This document shows, in pieces, positions 47,198 to 59,471 of a DNA stretch of 64,000 nt. The stretch covers positions 434,001 to 498,000 of the forward strand of contig CP137880.1 of NCBI GenBank assembly GCA_034406715.1, given 5' to 3'. A program made the translations under genes and the position numbers. Below the pieces are notes generated by a model. It saw only the letters and a list, made by a program, of their open reading frames with translations, had not been told where the DNA came from and made no database searches. The stretch is from Rhodotorula mucilaginosa (taxonomy: Eukaryota; Basidiomycota; Microbotryomycetes; Sporidiobolales; Sporidiobolaceae). Within the stretch, counting starts at the first letter, position 1, and each line of letters begins with the position of its first letter.

Positions 47198-49958
47198 ATG
47201 CTCTCGTTGCTGGGCCGGACTGCATTCAGACTCGCGTATAACTCTGCCCGTACTCTTACTTCGCCACTCTCGTCTACCCCGGTTCACCTCCGCCTTCCGT
47301 CTCAGCTACGCGCCATGACGACCAAAGTCCGCGTCGGATCGGTCGATCTCCTCAACGATGGCCAGATGCAAGTCCCTCCGTCGAGCTGCGAAATCCGTAC
47401 TGCATGCGCTGACTGTGTCACCCCCTACCCGACCACGTCTGCATTGTCGTCCTCGCGCACGCGCTCTCGGCCGTTGACAGGAAGGAAATCCCGTTCCCGA
47501 GCGAAGATTCGGAAGCCAAGATCTTGCTCTCGAAAGTCAAGGGGCAGTACTTTGCCACGTCGTCAAAGTGTACGCACTACGGAGCACCGCTCGCCAAGGG
47601 CGTCTTGACCGCCGAGGGTCGTCTCGTTTGGTGGGTCCATCCTGATTCTTCTTTATAATTTCTCGCCGAGGTTGCCATTTCGAATGGGGCGAGCACACGG
47701 TCCTGGCGATATTTGCTATTGGGAATGATGCTGATCTGGAGCGAATACGTCCACCCGTCGTGACGCAGCCCGTGGCACGGAGCTTGCTTCAGTGAGTCGT
47801 TGCCTTTTCTCTTGAACTCCGCCGACGTAGCGGCTGACACGTTCTGTATCGCATTTCCAATGCAGACGTCTGCAGCAACGGAGACATCGAAGATGCTCCT
47901 GGTATCGACTCGCTGCAGAGCTTCAAGGTAAGACGCCGGTCGGCGCAGGCTGCAGTCTCTTTCACCGTTTTCCTCCTAACGAGATTCGCACCGTTTACCA
48001 GGTCGAGACCGATGGCTCGTCCGTCTACGTCCACGCCGACGCCAACACCGTCACTCAGACTCGGCAACCGGCCGCGCCGACAGTCGAGATCTCGTCCGAC
48101 AACGCTTCGCACGCCGACGTCCTCATCGTCGGCGGCGGACCCGGTGCAGCCTTTGCGATCGAGGCGCTCCGGGAGGAAACGTTCAACGGCTCGATCAAGG
48201 TCGTCACGCGCGAACCGCACCTGCCCATCGACCGGACCAAAATATCAAAAGCCCTCATTAGCGACCCGGAGAAGCTCGCGTTGCGCAAGCCCGACTTTTA
48301 CAAGAAGCAGAAAGTCGACTTTGTGCTCGGAACCGTGAGTCCTGACCGCGACCGGGTACAAGACTGGTTGTCTGCGGAACTGGCGCTTACTTGTTTACCT
48401 CCGCGTCAATGGTGAACAGGACGCAACCAAACTCGACTTTACTGCCGCTAGCGTCGAGCTGTCGAACGGCTCGTCGGTCACCTATGACAACCTAATTCTC
48501 GCGACGGGCGCTTTCCCGATGAAGCTCCCTCTTGACGGCATCGACCTCGGCAACATGTTCACCGTCCGCGGCGTCAAGGATGCCGAAGCGATCAATGCCG
48601 CCGTGGGCGAGGCGGAGAAGGACGAGGACAAGAAGAATGTCGTCGTCGTCGGGTCGTCGTTCATCGGCATGGAGGTCGCCCTCGCGCTCGCGTCGAAAGC
48701 CAAGGTGACCGTCGTCGGCATGGACAAGGTCCCGTTCGAAAAGATCCTCGGCGAGCCGATCGGAGCCGGGATCCGCAAATTCCACGAGGGCAAGGGCACC
48801 AAGTTCTTCCTCCCCGCCGAGCTCTCGCACTTTGAGCCGAAACAGGACGACGCCAAGGTCGTCGGGTCCGTTCACCTCAAAGACGGCACGTCGATCCCGG
48901 CGGACGTTGTCGTCCTCGGCACGGGCGTCAAGCCGTCGACGGAGTTGCTCAAGAAGGCGGGGTTGCAACTCGAGAAGAATGGCACGGTCAAGACGAACGC
49001 GTTCCTCGAGATTGAGCAGCTCAAGGGGAAAGGCAAGGGGCGTGTATTTGCGCTCGGAGACATTGCGACCCACGACACGCCCAAGGGACCGAACTATGTG
49101 CAGGTGAGCCTCGTGGAATCTCCTCGCTCGGACATCCCGTCATTCGCGCGCAGACTGACTGACTCGTGGTTCCTTTACAGCACTGGTACGCCACATGAGG
49201 CGGCATCTTTCGAGCACTTGGACTCACACGCTGACCTCCTGCTCTTATCTCCCCGCTTCGGTGCGACCCCACAGGAATGTTGCCGGTGTACGTTCCGCCT
49301 CCACTTGACCTGTCTTGTGTTCGGACGACTCGAGTTGCTCATCCTCATCGCTGTTTTGATCTTCTTTCGTGCAGAACCACGGTCGCGCGATCGCCCACAC
49401 GATCGCGACGAATCAGCCCAAGCCGTTTGACAAGATCGCCGTCTGTAAGAACCTGCCCATCTCGTTTCGCTCGATCCGATTCTCGCTGACGGGGAAGAGG
49501 TGGACTCGCGTCGCATTTGCAGTCTGGAGTGCGCAAGGCCAGCAACTCCGCTACTGCGGCACGACTCAGGCTTCGAGCTATGATGACTTGTACATTGACG
49601 GCAAGCCCGAAGAGCTCAACTTTGTCGCCTACTACTTCAGTACGTCGTCCATCCCTTTTCAAACTTGCCCATTAAACGCGTGCTCACTCGTCCTCCTGAT
49701 TTGACCGTGCAGAGGGCGAGGAGGTCGTCGCCGCTTCGTCGATGCAGCGGGACCCGATCGTGGCTCGCGTGTCGGAGCTGATGAGGATCGAAAAGATGCT
49801 CACCAAGAGTGAGATCAAGGCTGGCAAGGTACGTCACGTCTGGGAGCGAGAGAGAGTGCCTCCTCTCCCTTCCCTCTCTGAGAAGGAAGAGAGTCACTGA
49901 TTTCCCCAGCCCGTTCGTACAGAGCCCGCTGGACGTGCCTCTGGTCGGATCTGCGTAG
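47198..49958 (+). CDS. Rieske-AIF oxidoreductase (AIFM3-like)
   Basis: Flavoprotein with an N-terminal Rieske [2Fe-2S] domain and a pyridine-nucleotide-disulphide oxidoreductase domain, like human AIFM3. Twelve exons: 47198-47379, 47481-47630, 47769-47791, 47866-47927, 48002-48334, 48420-49103, 49181-49185, 49275-49287, 49375-49444, 49523-49639, 49713-49828, 49923-49958. They sum to 1,791 nt, or 596 residues. A mitochondrial-type leader (MLSLLGRTAFRLAYNSARTL) precedes MTTKVRVG. Rieske ligands: KCTHYGAPL and CPWHGACFN. FAD/NAD motifs: HADVLIVGGGPGAAFAIEAL, NLILATGAFP, NVVVVGSSFIGMEVALAL, RVFALGDIA, and HWNVAGNHGRAIAHT, then AVFWSAQGQQLRYCG. Three microexons of 23, 5 and 13 nt carry the CPWH ligands and the HWNVAG motif. 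Role in the cell unknown; redox function inferred. Confidence 0.9.
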
Positions 49959-50415
49959 AATGCAGATGCACCTCGTGCCGCTGCCTCCTCGACGTCGTCG
50001 TCCCTGGCCACCAATGCGCGCCTCTGAGTGGCGCTTCAAATTTCGTAGTTTGTTGTGCCCGTACATATGGTTTGGTTCTGCTGTCAGTCATGTGCGTCAG
50101 AGTACGTGCGCTGGAGCTGCAGCATGGGCATGCGAGAGAAAGTGTCGATCCGCTGCGCTCGCGTGACGTCAAGATGGCCTTCTCAAAGGGCACGATCTGA
50201 TCGCCCAACGTAGGCCGCCGCTCCTTGCTGTTCTCCCTCAACCGCTTCACCTGACTTTGCACCCAGACCGTAAGCTGTCAGAGCACTACAGTCTATGGTC
50301 TTGGCGCTGACCGCTACGCTGCCCATCGTGACGCGCCTTGTTACCTTTGACCCGATCCTCTACCCCACCTCGACCCGATCTTCGACTTGCCCGCGCTTAC
50401 AGCTACTTGCACAAG
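49959..50415. other. Intergenic
   Basis: 457 bp. A CTTACAG at 50394-50400 just before the next ATG could be the acceptor of a 5'-leader intron. Nothing else recognised. Confidence 0.45.
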
Positions 50416-51299
50416 ATGACCAAGTCGGACGAGCAAGTCATCGAAGAGTTCAACGGTGAGTGCCTCTGTAGACACCCTCACCATGCGGGACGAGAAGTGG
50501 CGCCGTTCGAGCCTTGAAATTCTCCTCAAGGCGTGTCTTTGCAGAGCTGACTCGTAGATCGACAACTTTTCAGACTATGTCAACATGAGCGCCGACGAAT
50601 TGCGCGAGTGGCTCGACGGGGAGGACTCGCAATCGGCCGGGTGGAGCAAGGACAACTCGGGCAAAGTGAGCCATTCAGCTTCTGCCCTGTGACGATGCTG
50701 AAAAGCCTGCCCTCGCGGAGTTTCTTTCTCAGCCGTCTGTGGACAGGAGACATGCTGAAATGGTGGTGGATTTGCCCCTGTAGGTCAAAGAAGGCGAGGA
50801 ATCCGTCGGCCATGAGAGCGGTCGTAAGATTGTGAGTCCCTTAAGCTCGTTTCACCCGCCTGCCTCTCTGTTCAACGCTGATCTGGATGGTCACGACTCG
50901 GCAGATCGATATCCTTGAGCGGAACCCGAAAAAGGACCCGAGCAAGTACACGGATGAGGATCTGCAGCACATGCGCAAAGGTGCGGACCTTGGCTTCTCC
51001 CTCATTCTTGACCGTACTGGGTACAGCGGACTTTGGCGGCAACTGATGCCCCCACCGGTGGATAGTTGCTGCCTATTGCGCTCGGCACACCAAGCAAGAG
51101 AGTCACATGCTGGACGAGAAATCGGACGAGGAGCTCGAAAAGACAAAGAGCGTCCGCTCGGTGAGTCCTCAGTGTCGGCAGTCGGGTCTTTCCTTTTTCG
51201 AGTCGGCCTCTTGCTATCGTTGCGTTCACCCGTGCTGATGTGGTAAATGGGGGAGAACAGCTGCGGAACTGGGGACATGATCCGCTCAAGACCAAGTGA
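50416..51299 (+). CDS. DUF3140 family protein
   Basis: Small protein of the DUF3140 family, found in bacteria and fungi; function unknown. Six exons (50416-50455, 50574-50665, 50784-50831, 50905-50980, 51066-51160, 51261-51299) sum to 390 nt, or 129 residues, the normal size. Family landmarks: DEQVIEEFNDYVNMSADELR EWL, SQSAGWSKD, EGEESVGHESGRKIIDIL (the conserved SVGHxSGRKI), YTDEDLQHMRKVVAAYCARH style segment read here as QHMRKVAAYCARHTKQESHM, and the terminal LRNWGHDPLKTK (NWGHDPLK is diagnostic). The mean exon is only 65 nt. Such a fully domain-covered short gene in six pieces is unusual but every junction keeps the family sequence. Confidence 0.87.
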
Positions 51300-51718
51300 G
51301 CTCGCGGCGATTTCAGTGCGGGGCTTGGGTCCGGCATGATGTAAAAATGTGTTATTTGCCCACCATGAGAGCAGGATGATGGGAGAAATAATTGGTGTGA
51401 GCCTTTAGGTAGTAGAAAGGAAGAGCATAGCATGCTCCGATCTGATCAGAGAATTTCACGTTCGAGGAGCCTTTCTTGATTTTCGTTCCGCGCGAGAGCC
51501 CGAGACGAGACTCGACTCGAGGTCAGACTCGGGGGGCAGGCATACAGTACACGCTCACGGCTTCACTGGCTGCGACTGTCGCTATCAAAGCTAAAGCCTG
51601 AAGCCGTCGTCACCCTCGGAATCGACTGCGACCTCGAGACCCCTGACGGTGCTCCCCATCTCAGCTGGGAGTTGATCGTCAAGTCCACTCCTCCATCGCC
51701 CGTTCGACGGCGGCAGGA
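51300..51718. other. Intergenic
   Basis: 419 bp between two same-strand genes; nothing recognised. Confidence 0.5.
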
Positions 51719-53603
51719 ATGGCGTACAGGCAGAGCAGGAGCAGCTGGATGCAGCAACAAGCTGCCCCTTCTCAGCAACAGCAACAGCAGCAGCAGCAGC
51801 ACGCGTCGACGTACGCTCAAAGTGGCTCTCGTTCCCCACCACCAGCGCCGCCGCTCGCCACGCAGCAGAGCCACGCACGCTACTCGTCCGCCGACTTGTA
51901 CGCTCTGCAACACTCTCCGACCTCTTACTCGCAGAGGCCCTCCGTCGACGCCGGACAGAGGCTCACCAGCGATGTCGACTCGCGCCACGACTCGGACGAC
52001 GACGACGACGAGGATGACGGACCGGGATTCGCTTCCCATGGAGATCTCGCCCACCGCCAGCAAAAGCGGACGAGCTCGATGCAGCAGCAGCCATTCCAGC
52101 AAATGCGGGCGCAGCAGCCACAATCGCACCAGCAGTATCACCAGTACCAGCCGCCGACTATGCAGCAGCAGTACCAGCAACCGTACTTTCAACCGCATCA
52201 GCTGCCTCAACAAAGGATGAGCATGCCGCCGCTTCCGCCGCCTTTCGTATCGTGAGTGGGCGTGGCTTGTTCCGGGTCATAGTCCACAACGACGCGGTAG
52301 GAAAACCCGCTCACGACCTCATTCCTCGTTTGCAGTCACCCATCCCGCATGACGACGAAATCTGCGTTCGACTTTACCCTGACGGACCCGACCGCTGCCG
52401 GCGCGGGTGCCGCCGGAGGATCGGCGTCGACCTCGAAACTCGCCGTCGGCGAAGACTTTATCGATGCCCCGATCCTCTCCAAGACGGACTGGAAACGTGG
52501 CGAACCCATCAAGGACAAACACAACCACGACGCCGAGAAACAGAGGCGCAAGCGAGATCGGGTCAAGGGTGAGGTGATGGATGTCGGGTTTGGGATCGGC
52601 GAGTTTGTCAAACGCAACTGGAAGTGGATCGTCCCGCTTTTGGTGTTCCTCTCGGTCGCGTGAGTCGGGCCCTCCTTGTGACTCTCTCTTCTCGTCCCTG
52701 TCCGGAGTGAGGAGACACTGACCTGCCACTCTGCCCGCATACACGCTCAGCGCCATCCTATTGTGCTACTTCCTCATCCCGCGCGCTCCGACCATCACGT
52801 TCGATTCGCCCAAGGTCCCTTCGCCCGCAATCTTTGCCAATGCCAACGCCAACGCCAACGACTCGGCACCGTTCATCTCGTCGGCCGACCCGACCGCCTT
52901 TAGCTTCCAGGCCTCGATCGCTTTCGCGAGTACGTCGTTCAGCCTGTTTTTCCTTCTTTGGGCCACAGGAACCGCTGCTGAGCAAAAAGTACTCTTTTGA
53001 TTTGCTTGGAAACAAAATAGTCGACGCCTCGGCTTCGTACCTCGCCGTCAATTACCACTCGTTTGACCTCACCGTTCGCTTGCAAGAGACGGGCGGGATC
53101 GTCGCTCGGCAGTCGTACGGCAGCGGCGAGATCAGCGTGCCCGCTCGACGCGTCACGAGCTACGAGGTGATTTGGGGGTCCACCGATCGGTGTTGTGGCC
53201 CGGAGGCGCAAAGCCTATTGTTGGCGTGCGCGGTTGGGACGTTCGTGTTGACGCGCTTTTTCTTTTTCTCCCCTTGCAGTTTCCGATCACGTTCGCCGGT
53301 AATTATACCAATGCGAACAATCCCACTTGTACGTAACGGTGCACTCTTGTCCTCTACCCTACAGAATTCGACACAGAATCATTGGGGCGAGGTCGACCCG
53401 CTAACGCTTTATTTCAATGCCTGCCTGCAGACGCCGCGATCCGCTCGGCGTGCGCGCACAAGTACGCGACCATCTACAGGCCGCCTTTGAACTTGACCGT
53501 GTCGGTCTCGAGTTCGATCGTCGGCGTCGTCAACTCGCCGACGAGGATCGCTCGACTCGATGCGGTCGACTGTCCCGTCGAGTGGCTCAAAACGGCGTCG
53601 TGA
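51719..53603 (+). CDS. LEA2-like single-pass membrane protein
   Basis: Six exons (51719-52251, 52336-52659, 52751-52929, 53021-53166, 53280-53328, 53431-53603) give 467 residues. The N-terminal half is disordered and Gln/Ser/Pro-rich (QQQAAPSQQQQQQQQQ, an acidic DSDDDDDEDD run), probably cytosolic. Then comes a basic stretch (KQRRKRDRVKGEVMDVGFG) and one membrane helix (WKWIVPLLVFLSVAAILLCY). The C-terminal part resembles the LEA2 beta-sandwich: APTITFDSPKV, DASASYLAVNYHSFDLTVRL, GEISVPARRVTSYEFPITF and LTVSVSSSIVGVVNSPTRI. It ends CPVEWLKTAS. Type II topology is inferred from the basic residues before the helix. LEA2 proteins of this layout are common in fungi, with no settled function. Confidence 0.75.
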
Positions 53604-54042
53604 TTCATCGGTCCGCCAAACCACAACCTCTCGATCACTCACGCTTCGCCGCGAGTCCTACTCCCTATTCTACCCCTAATGATTAGCCAGCGTTGCTCTC
53701 TGTACCCCGCTTTTTGCCGCTTTATTTCTGTGTTGTCGTAGCGTTCATTCACCTTCTCGATTTACTCTCACCCGATCTGGTCGTGTCGTTCGTAAAGGTC
53801 CATCGCCGTCATGTCCAACAAGAAACAGACCCTGCATTCCTAGCTCCTTGTCACATTCTCTTCTCTATCCGTATCTGCGACGAGAGCGAGTCGCTCGCTG
53901 AGAGCCGGCCGCAGTGTTGTGGGCCCGAAAGATAGGCGAGCTGTACGCAGATGCAATGCCTCCGCAATACGCTCCGCGCTCTCGACAGGAACAGCGCATC
54001 AGATCGTCGTGTGAGAGAAAGCAACCTAATTGCACCACCCTT
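53604..54042. other. Convergent 3' intergenic region
   Basis: 439 bp between facing stop codons; no gene recognised. Confidence 0.5.
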
Positions 54043-57000
54043 TCAGTACTTCCTCCGAATCCCCCGCTGCATGTCCTGCAGCTTTGTCACCAACGTTCCC
54101 GCATTCGTCGCCGACTGAAGACCCATCAGATACCGCCCGATCGCAGATTCGACCTCGGTGGCGGGGAAGGCTCGGGTGAGGGAGGAAGGTGCCGAAGACG
54201 CTTCGGCGAGCCAGGTCGAGAGCAACTCGACAATGTCGGCGGCGAGGAAGACGAGCCCGGACGAGGTGTGCCAAGGTGGGATCTGTCCGTGGGTGTTTGG
54301 TGTCAGCTGGAGGCAGCATTAGCATGCTTTGACCAAGACGTACCTTGGCGGTGAAGAGCTCGTCAAAGACGGGGAAGATGGCTTCGAAGGGCACGCCAGC
54401 GTCGCGGATCGCGTGAGCGACCCAACCCGGCTGCGCTTCCTCCTTGTGATCCAGGGAGAATCGCTCGAGGAGGGCGATGATGTCGGCTACGGGAACGTGC
54501 GGGTTGAGTCACTCAGGGACAGACGCGTTTGAGCTATGAAGCAAAGATCGGCTGGGAACGTACGGAGTGGGAAAGCGACGTCGGACGCGTGGAAGCGTTG
54601 GCCGAGCTGCGTCACCTTGGCAGAAACAGCGTCGATGGGGTGATCCGAATTCTCCTCTTGGGCTGCGGGTGAGCGGGAGCTAAGAGTCAGTAGGCGTACG
54701 ATGCGAGTGGCCGCTAGAGTTGACGAATCTCACCTCTCGACAGAATCGCCTCCCAGGTAGCGGTGACGAGGAACGGGTCCCGGTGGTCCGAGACGTGGAA
54801 GATGAGGAGGATGACTTCGAGCAGTTCGAGCGGCTCGGCAAAGTCCGAGTACAGCTGCAGCAGCGCAGTGGAGGACCATAGTCAGTCACCAGGTAACCCC
54901 GAAGGGCAGCGAATGACGTACCTCTGAAATTGTGAACAACCGATCCTCGACCTTGTCGAGCCACTGCTGCTTCTCGTCTTGGGGCAGGTTGCCTTCCTCA
55001 ATCGCCCGAAAGATCTCGATCTGGACCTGGGCGACCTCGAGCTTCTCCTCGACCTCGGTCAGGAACTGCACCGTGTCTCCCCGGCTCGTCGACGGAACCT
55101 GCGACTTTGCATTGCCGACGGCGAGCGAAAGGTACTCGACGCGCTGGTGCAAAGCGAGCGGGAACGCGCTCGTGTCGGCAAGAGCTGCAAGGACGGATGC
55201 CGCGGCGGCGAAACGCCCAGTTCGGACGTAGTACTGCCACAAGAGGTCGGTCTTTTCGAGCGTAGTCGGCTCGCGCGAGAGGAAAGCTTCGAGGTACGAT
55301 GTCCGAGTCTGCAACATTCTCGTTTTCGTTAGTGCGTGGTGTCGCGATGTCTGAGATCCAGGTCACGTACCTCCAGCAACTGGTTGGAGAGTCCTCGCGA
55401 GAGGTACCAGTCGTAAAGCTCAAAGTGGAAGAACTCGTCCTTGACGGAAAGCGCCTTGTTGTAGGCATTCGTCCGGAGACTGTCTGCCTCTTCGTCTGCA
55501 GAGCGTTCCCGTGGTTTAGCTGGACGCTGCACGTGTCGACCAAAAGATAGCACGAAAAGGCTTACAGGACATCGAGCCCGCCGGTCGATTCGGCTTGGCG
55601 GCTTCGTCGAGAAGGTGGTCCATCGCTTCCAGCGAGTCGAACACGAGCTGATGACACGTTCTCCGCTGCTTGTACGCACTCTCCCGCGCGTCACCAGGCG
55701 GGCAGTCGTCGAGCCAGTATGCGACGGCGCGATCGGCCTGATCCCATCGGTGGGCGCACGCAAGGGCGAGGTCGACCACACCTGTCAAGGGAGGCGAGAC
55801 CAATGAGTCGAGAGGTTCCGAGCCATGTGGGGGTGCACAAACTCACCGGCCGTATACCGCATCGACGTGTACTCCTTGCAAATCTCTTGCAGCCGTTCCA
55901 GAGAAAGGTGGCCAGCCGCCTTCGTGAAGAGCCTGACGGACGAACGCGATTCAGTCCGGTCCTCATTCAGACAAAAGCTTAGAACATGCGACCCACCTGA
56001 GACTCTCGCGAAGGCACTCTGTCCGCTCCGAGCTGTCGTACGTGTCCTTGGCTCGTCGCATGGCCTCGATCGCTTTGTACAGGAGGACGTCGTCGGCGCT
56101 GCAGAAGCTGCCGCATCGCTGCTGGAGCGTCTCGCTGATTGCGTCGACAGAGAGGTGACGCCCGATCTGCTGATTGATGACGGCGCTGACGAGACCGCGC
56201 GCAACGCTTCTGCCGCCCTTCGTGGTGAGGAGGTTGGCGTAAGTGAGTTGTGCGAGCTCTTGCTGCAGTTCCGGCTGGCAACTCGCGACGATGTCGGATA
56301 GCTTGTAGTCGATGAGCAGGAGGATGAACGAGATGGCTTCGACAGACTGAACGAGGAGGAGGCGAAGGGCAGAGAGAGACGCCTGCTCGGCGGCGTAAGC
56401 AGCCGCGTTGTGACCGGCACGGCTCGAATCGGGGATGTGGGTAAAGAGGTGTTGTTCGCTGCAGGCGGCAACAGTCAGCTACGGCACAAGAACGGTCAAG
56501 AGATGCCCCCCACTGCGAACTTACTGCTCCACGAATGTCCGCAGGGCGATCAGGTCGCGCTGGACCGCGCTCAAAACCGACTCTGGCATGTTGGACATTT
56601 GCTGCGCCGGGGTCGAGCCCGAAATGGTGATCTTTTGACGCCAAATTGGTCGCAGCAAGCGAGCGAGGTAGAAAGCCAGTCCCTCGTGGCGACCCGAGAA
56701 GATAATCTTGGCGTCCGAAGTCGCGCTCGACGAGGCGCCGCCTAGGGAGAAAAGAGTTTCGTCAGTGAGCAGGTCAAAAATAGCCCGTCTCTTCCGGCTC
56801 ACCGCCGTAACCTCCGCGATCGATGCTGACGGGACGTCCACCGCCCTCGAAAAAGAGGGCCTTGGCGCGCTCGGCGGTAGCAGCGCTCGTGTGCCGGGCA
56901 CCCGCCTGCCCAGCTTCGTGCGAATCGGAAACGGCCAAATGCGAGTTGGATGCCGCGATCGGGAGCAGCATCGCACAAGATTGGTCGCGTCCGTAGCTGT

Positions 57001-59043
57001 TTCCATGAAATGTCTGGAGGTCAGCAACTCCGAGACGCAAGTGAGCAGAGGGCATCCGACCGGAGGGGTGGGCGCACCTCTCGAAAAAGACGCCAATCTC
57101 TCCGTGGCCGCCCGAGTTGCCATTCATTCCCATCACCTCGAGCACATCGACGAGCGTGTCGACCGGTCGCTGACGACTGATGACGCTCGCGCCCATGTTG
57201 GTCAAGATGACCCACTCGCGCCTCGCCTGAGTCGGCTGCGTCGCGAGCTCGTTCAGAGCCGTACCGCCTCCCGGGGTGACGATCGCGCGCGGAGTAATCT
57301 CGGCGACATCCCACGTGCGCCCGGAGATTTCGATCGTTCCGGCCACTTCGGAGAAGGGCCGAGTTTGCTGCGACACGGTGCCGGTCGCCGTGGCGGCGGA
57401 TGAGAGCGATTGAGACGAGACGTCGGGAGCGGTCACGAGGAGGACGTCGAGGTCCTGGGTGAGGTTGTTGGCGGCGATGAGAAGTCCTCCCGAGGCGTAC
57501 TTGGCTTGGCTGATGGCGTTGAAAGGGATCGAGTTGGCGCCGCCGCCGCTGCTGTTGTTGTTGTTGCCGTTCTGCGACTGTTGCTGCGTCGCGACCACTT
57601 GCCCGTACATCCCGTTCGCGGTCGGGTTCGGAGCCTGCTGCGATGTCGGTGCCGGCGGCGGACGAACGTGGCACAATTCGAGCGTCGCGGCCGACCCGGA
57701 CGGAGCGTAATAGTACCCGCGACGCTGGTGCGTAAAGTAGAGTCGCACGCCCGTCGTCGTCACCGCGACCAAGGCAATCTTGGCATTCCCGCCTTCCTTG
57801 GCGCTGATGACCTCCATCTCGGCGATCCGGAACGAGCGCAACATGGGGTTGTTGGGCAGGAGCATGTTGGCGGTTCGCTGCAAGTCGCCCGACTTGGCGA
57901 CGCGGTGCGGGGGTCCATCGAACGCCTTGCCCGATCCCGACGACGGCAACTGGTACATCTCGATGGTCGAGTTGCGCAGCAAGGTGTACAACAGGCCGCG
58001 CTCGTTGTCGACTTCGATCGAGGTGATCCACTCGTTCTGCGGGATCGCCGACAGGGACCGCAGGAACGACGGCACGACCGACTTGACGATGCCTCCCGAG
58101 GTGAGGTTGTTGAGCGTGCAGCGCTTGACGAACCACCCTTCCTGCGCCTGGTACGCGAGCTCGTACAGGCAGCCGTCTCCGCCGATTCCTCCTGGCGTAA
58201 GCGGTTCCGGCGAAGACGAGAGGAAGATGCGGCCGCTGGAAGTCCCTCGAACCGTCGTGAAAGAGATGCCGTCGGTCGGGACGGAGAGACCGGTGAGGTA
58301 GAAGGTGACCTCTTTTTTGGCGCCGGGGGACGGGGCAGCGTAGCCGAGTCCGACGAGGGTGACTTGCGCCGGCGTCGCGAGGACGAGCAGGTGCGAGATG
58401 GAATCGACAAAGACGCCCGGGCGGGGTTTGACGAGAGCGACGCCGACAATGACATCGGTCAACTCTTCAAACGTCGAAAAGGAGGATCTGCGGGGGCGAG
58501 AATCCGTGAGCACTCCTTGGGAGTCGGAGCCCGCTTGGGTCCTCGGGCGGCGCTCTACTCACCCGTCTGACCAGTCCCACAGCAGTAACCGGTGGTCGAC
58601 TGTCACCCATGCCCGCTCAATTTCGGGCAGCAAGCCCATCGAACACCTCGAGCGCGTCACTGCGAGCATGTGCAAATGGGAGCGAGTCAGCTCTGCGCCC
58701 GCGCGCGCGTGTGTGATTTCGCGTACTCACAGTCGTGTTCTTCGAATAGCCGGTCGGGCAGCAGGACGGTGCGAGTCTTGGTGAAGGGAGCCCACGCCGG
58801 AGTCGGCGGGAGGACATAGTCGGACGAGGAAGCGCCTGGCCCAGGCGAGGGGCGGTTCAGTGATCTGGCAGTACGAGTCCTAGCAAACAGACCACTCACC
58901 GACGAGGCTGTCGCCTATGCCGACCCACTTGTCGTCCCTCGCCAGCCGCTCCTCGACGACCTTGCCCGCCTTGTCGAGCGGCCCGTAGAGCGAGTCGACC
59001 GGCTCTGCAGGCGCGCTCTGAGTACCCTTCTGCGAGGATTGCA

Positions 59044-59077
<34 letters not shown>

Positions 59078-59161
59078 TGCGGATGATGACGAGCTGAGAG
59101 AGCGAGTCGGCGGCGCGTCGCTATGGTGCGCCGACGACGTGGACCGCGTCAGAGAACTCAT
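54043..59161 (-). CDS. NUP170: Inner-ring nucleoporin Nup155/Nup170
   Basis: Large scaffold nucleoporin of the nuclear pore inner ring. It starts at 59161 (MSSLTRSTSSAHHSDAPPTR), has a run of about 11 Gln encoded near 59041-59078, then VDSLYGPLDKAGKVVEERLA RDDKWVGIGDSL. The N-terminal beta-propeller region includes YVLPPTPAWAPFTKTRTVLL, the large exon 58495-57020 with FSTFEELTDVIVGVALVKPR, GVFVDSISHLLVLATPAQVT LVGL and ISFTTVRGTSSGRIFLSS, and a Gln/Asn insert. The C-terminal half is alpha-solenoid (EGLAFYLARLLRPIWRQKIT, AVQRDLIALRTFVEQ, LHQRVEYLSLAVGNAKSQVP, EVEEKLEVAQVQIEIFRAIE, LYSDFAEPLELLEVILLIFH). It ends LQDMQRGIRRKY. There are many introns; roughly 1,350 residues by estimate. Identity is firm, but not every junction was worked out. 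Confidence 0.92.
59041..59078. repeat. CTGTTG trinucleotide repeat (poly-Gln in NUP170)
   Basis: Tandem TTGCTG units on the + strand, read as CAG/CAA (Gln) codons on the minus strand near residue 30 of Nup170. Confidence 0.85.
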
Positions 59162-59471
59162 TCTCCGAGACCGTGTCCCTTGGTCAGCGTGCGTGTAGCA
59201 GGTTCACTCGAGTGTAGCTGCAGGCAGAGTCGTTCAGGCGAAACAGATCATCTTCTCCCTTGAAACTTGCAAACAACTCGAAAACAGTATATCTCGATTC
59301 TGACGACAGGTATACTCGCGAATCATATGCAAAAGTCTAGTAGGAAAGCCTACGAATCGTCCGACGCGGGAGAAAAGATGATATCGCCCGCTTCACTTGG
59401 TGGAAAGCGACCATTCCCTCCATCGTACAGTAGACGTGCAACGGCATGGAGTTTTCGACAGGTTTCCCGCG

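Noticed and set aside
57410-58570. A 386-codon plus-strand frame inside NUP170
   Set aside because: Antisense shadow of the nucleoporin beta-propeller exon, which has strong family similarity.
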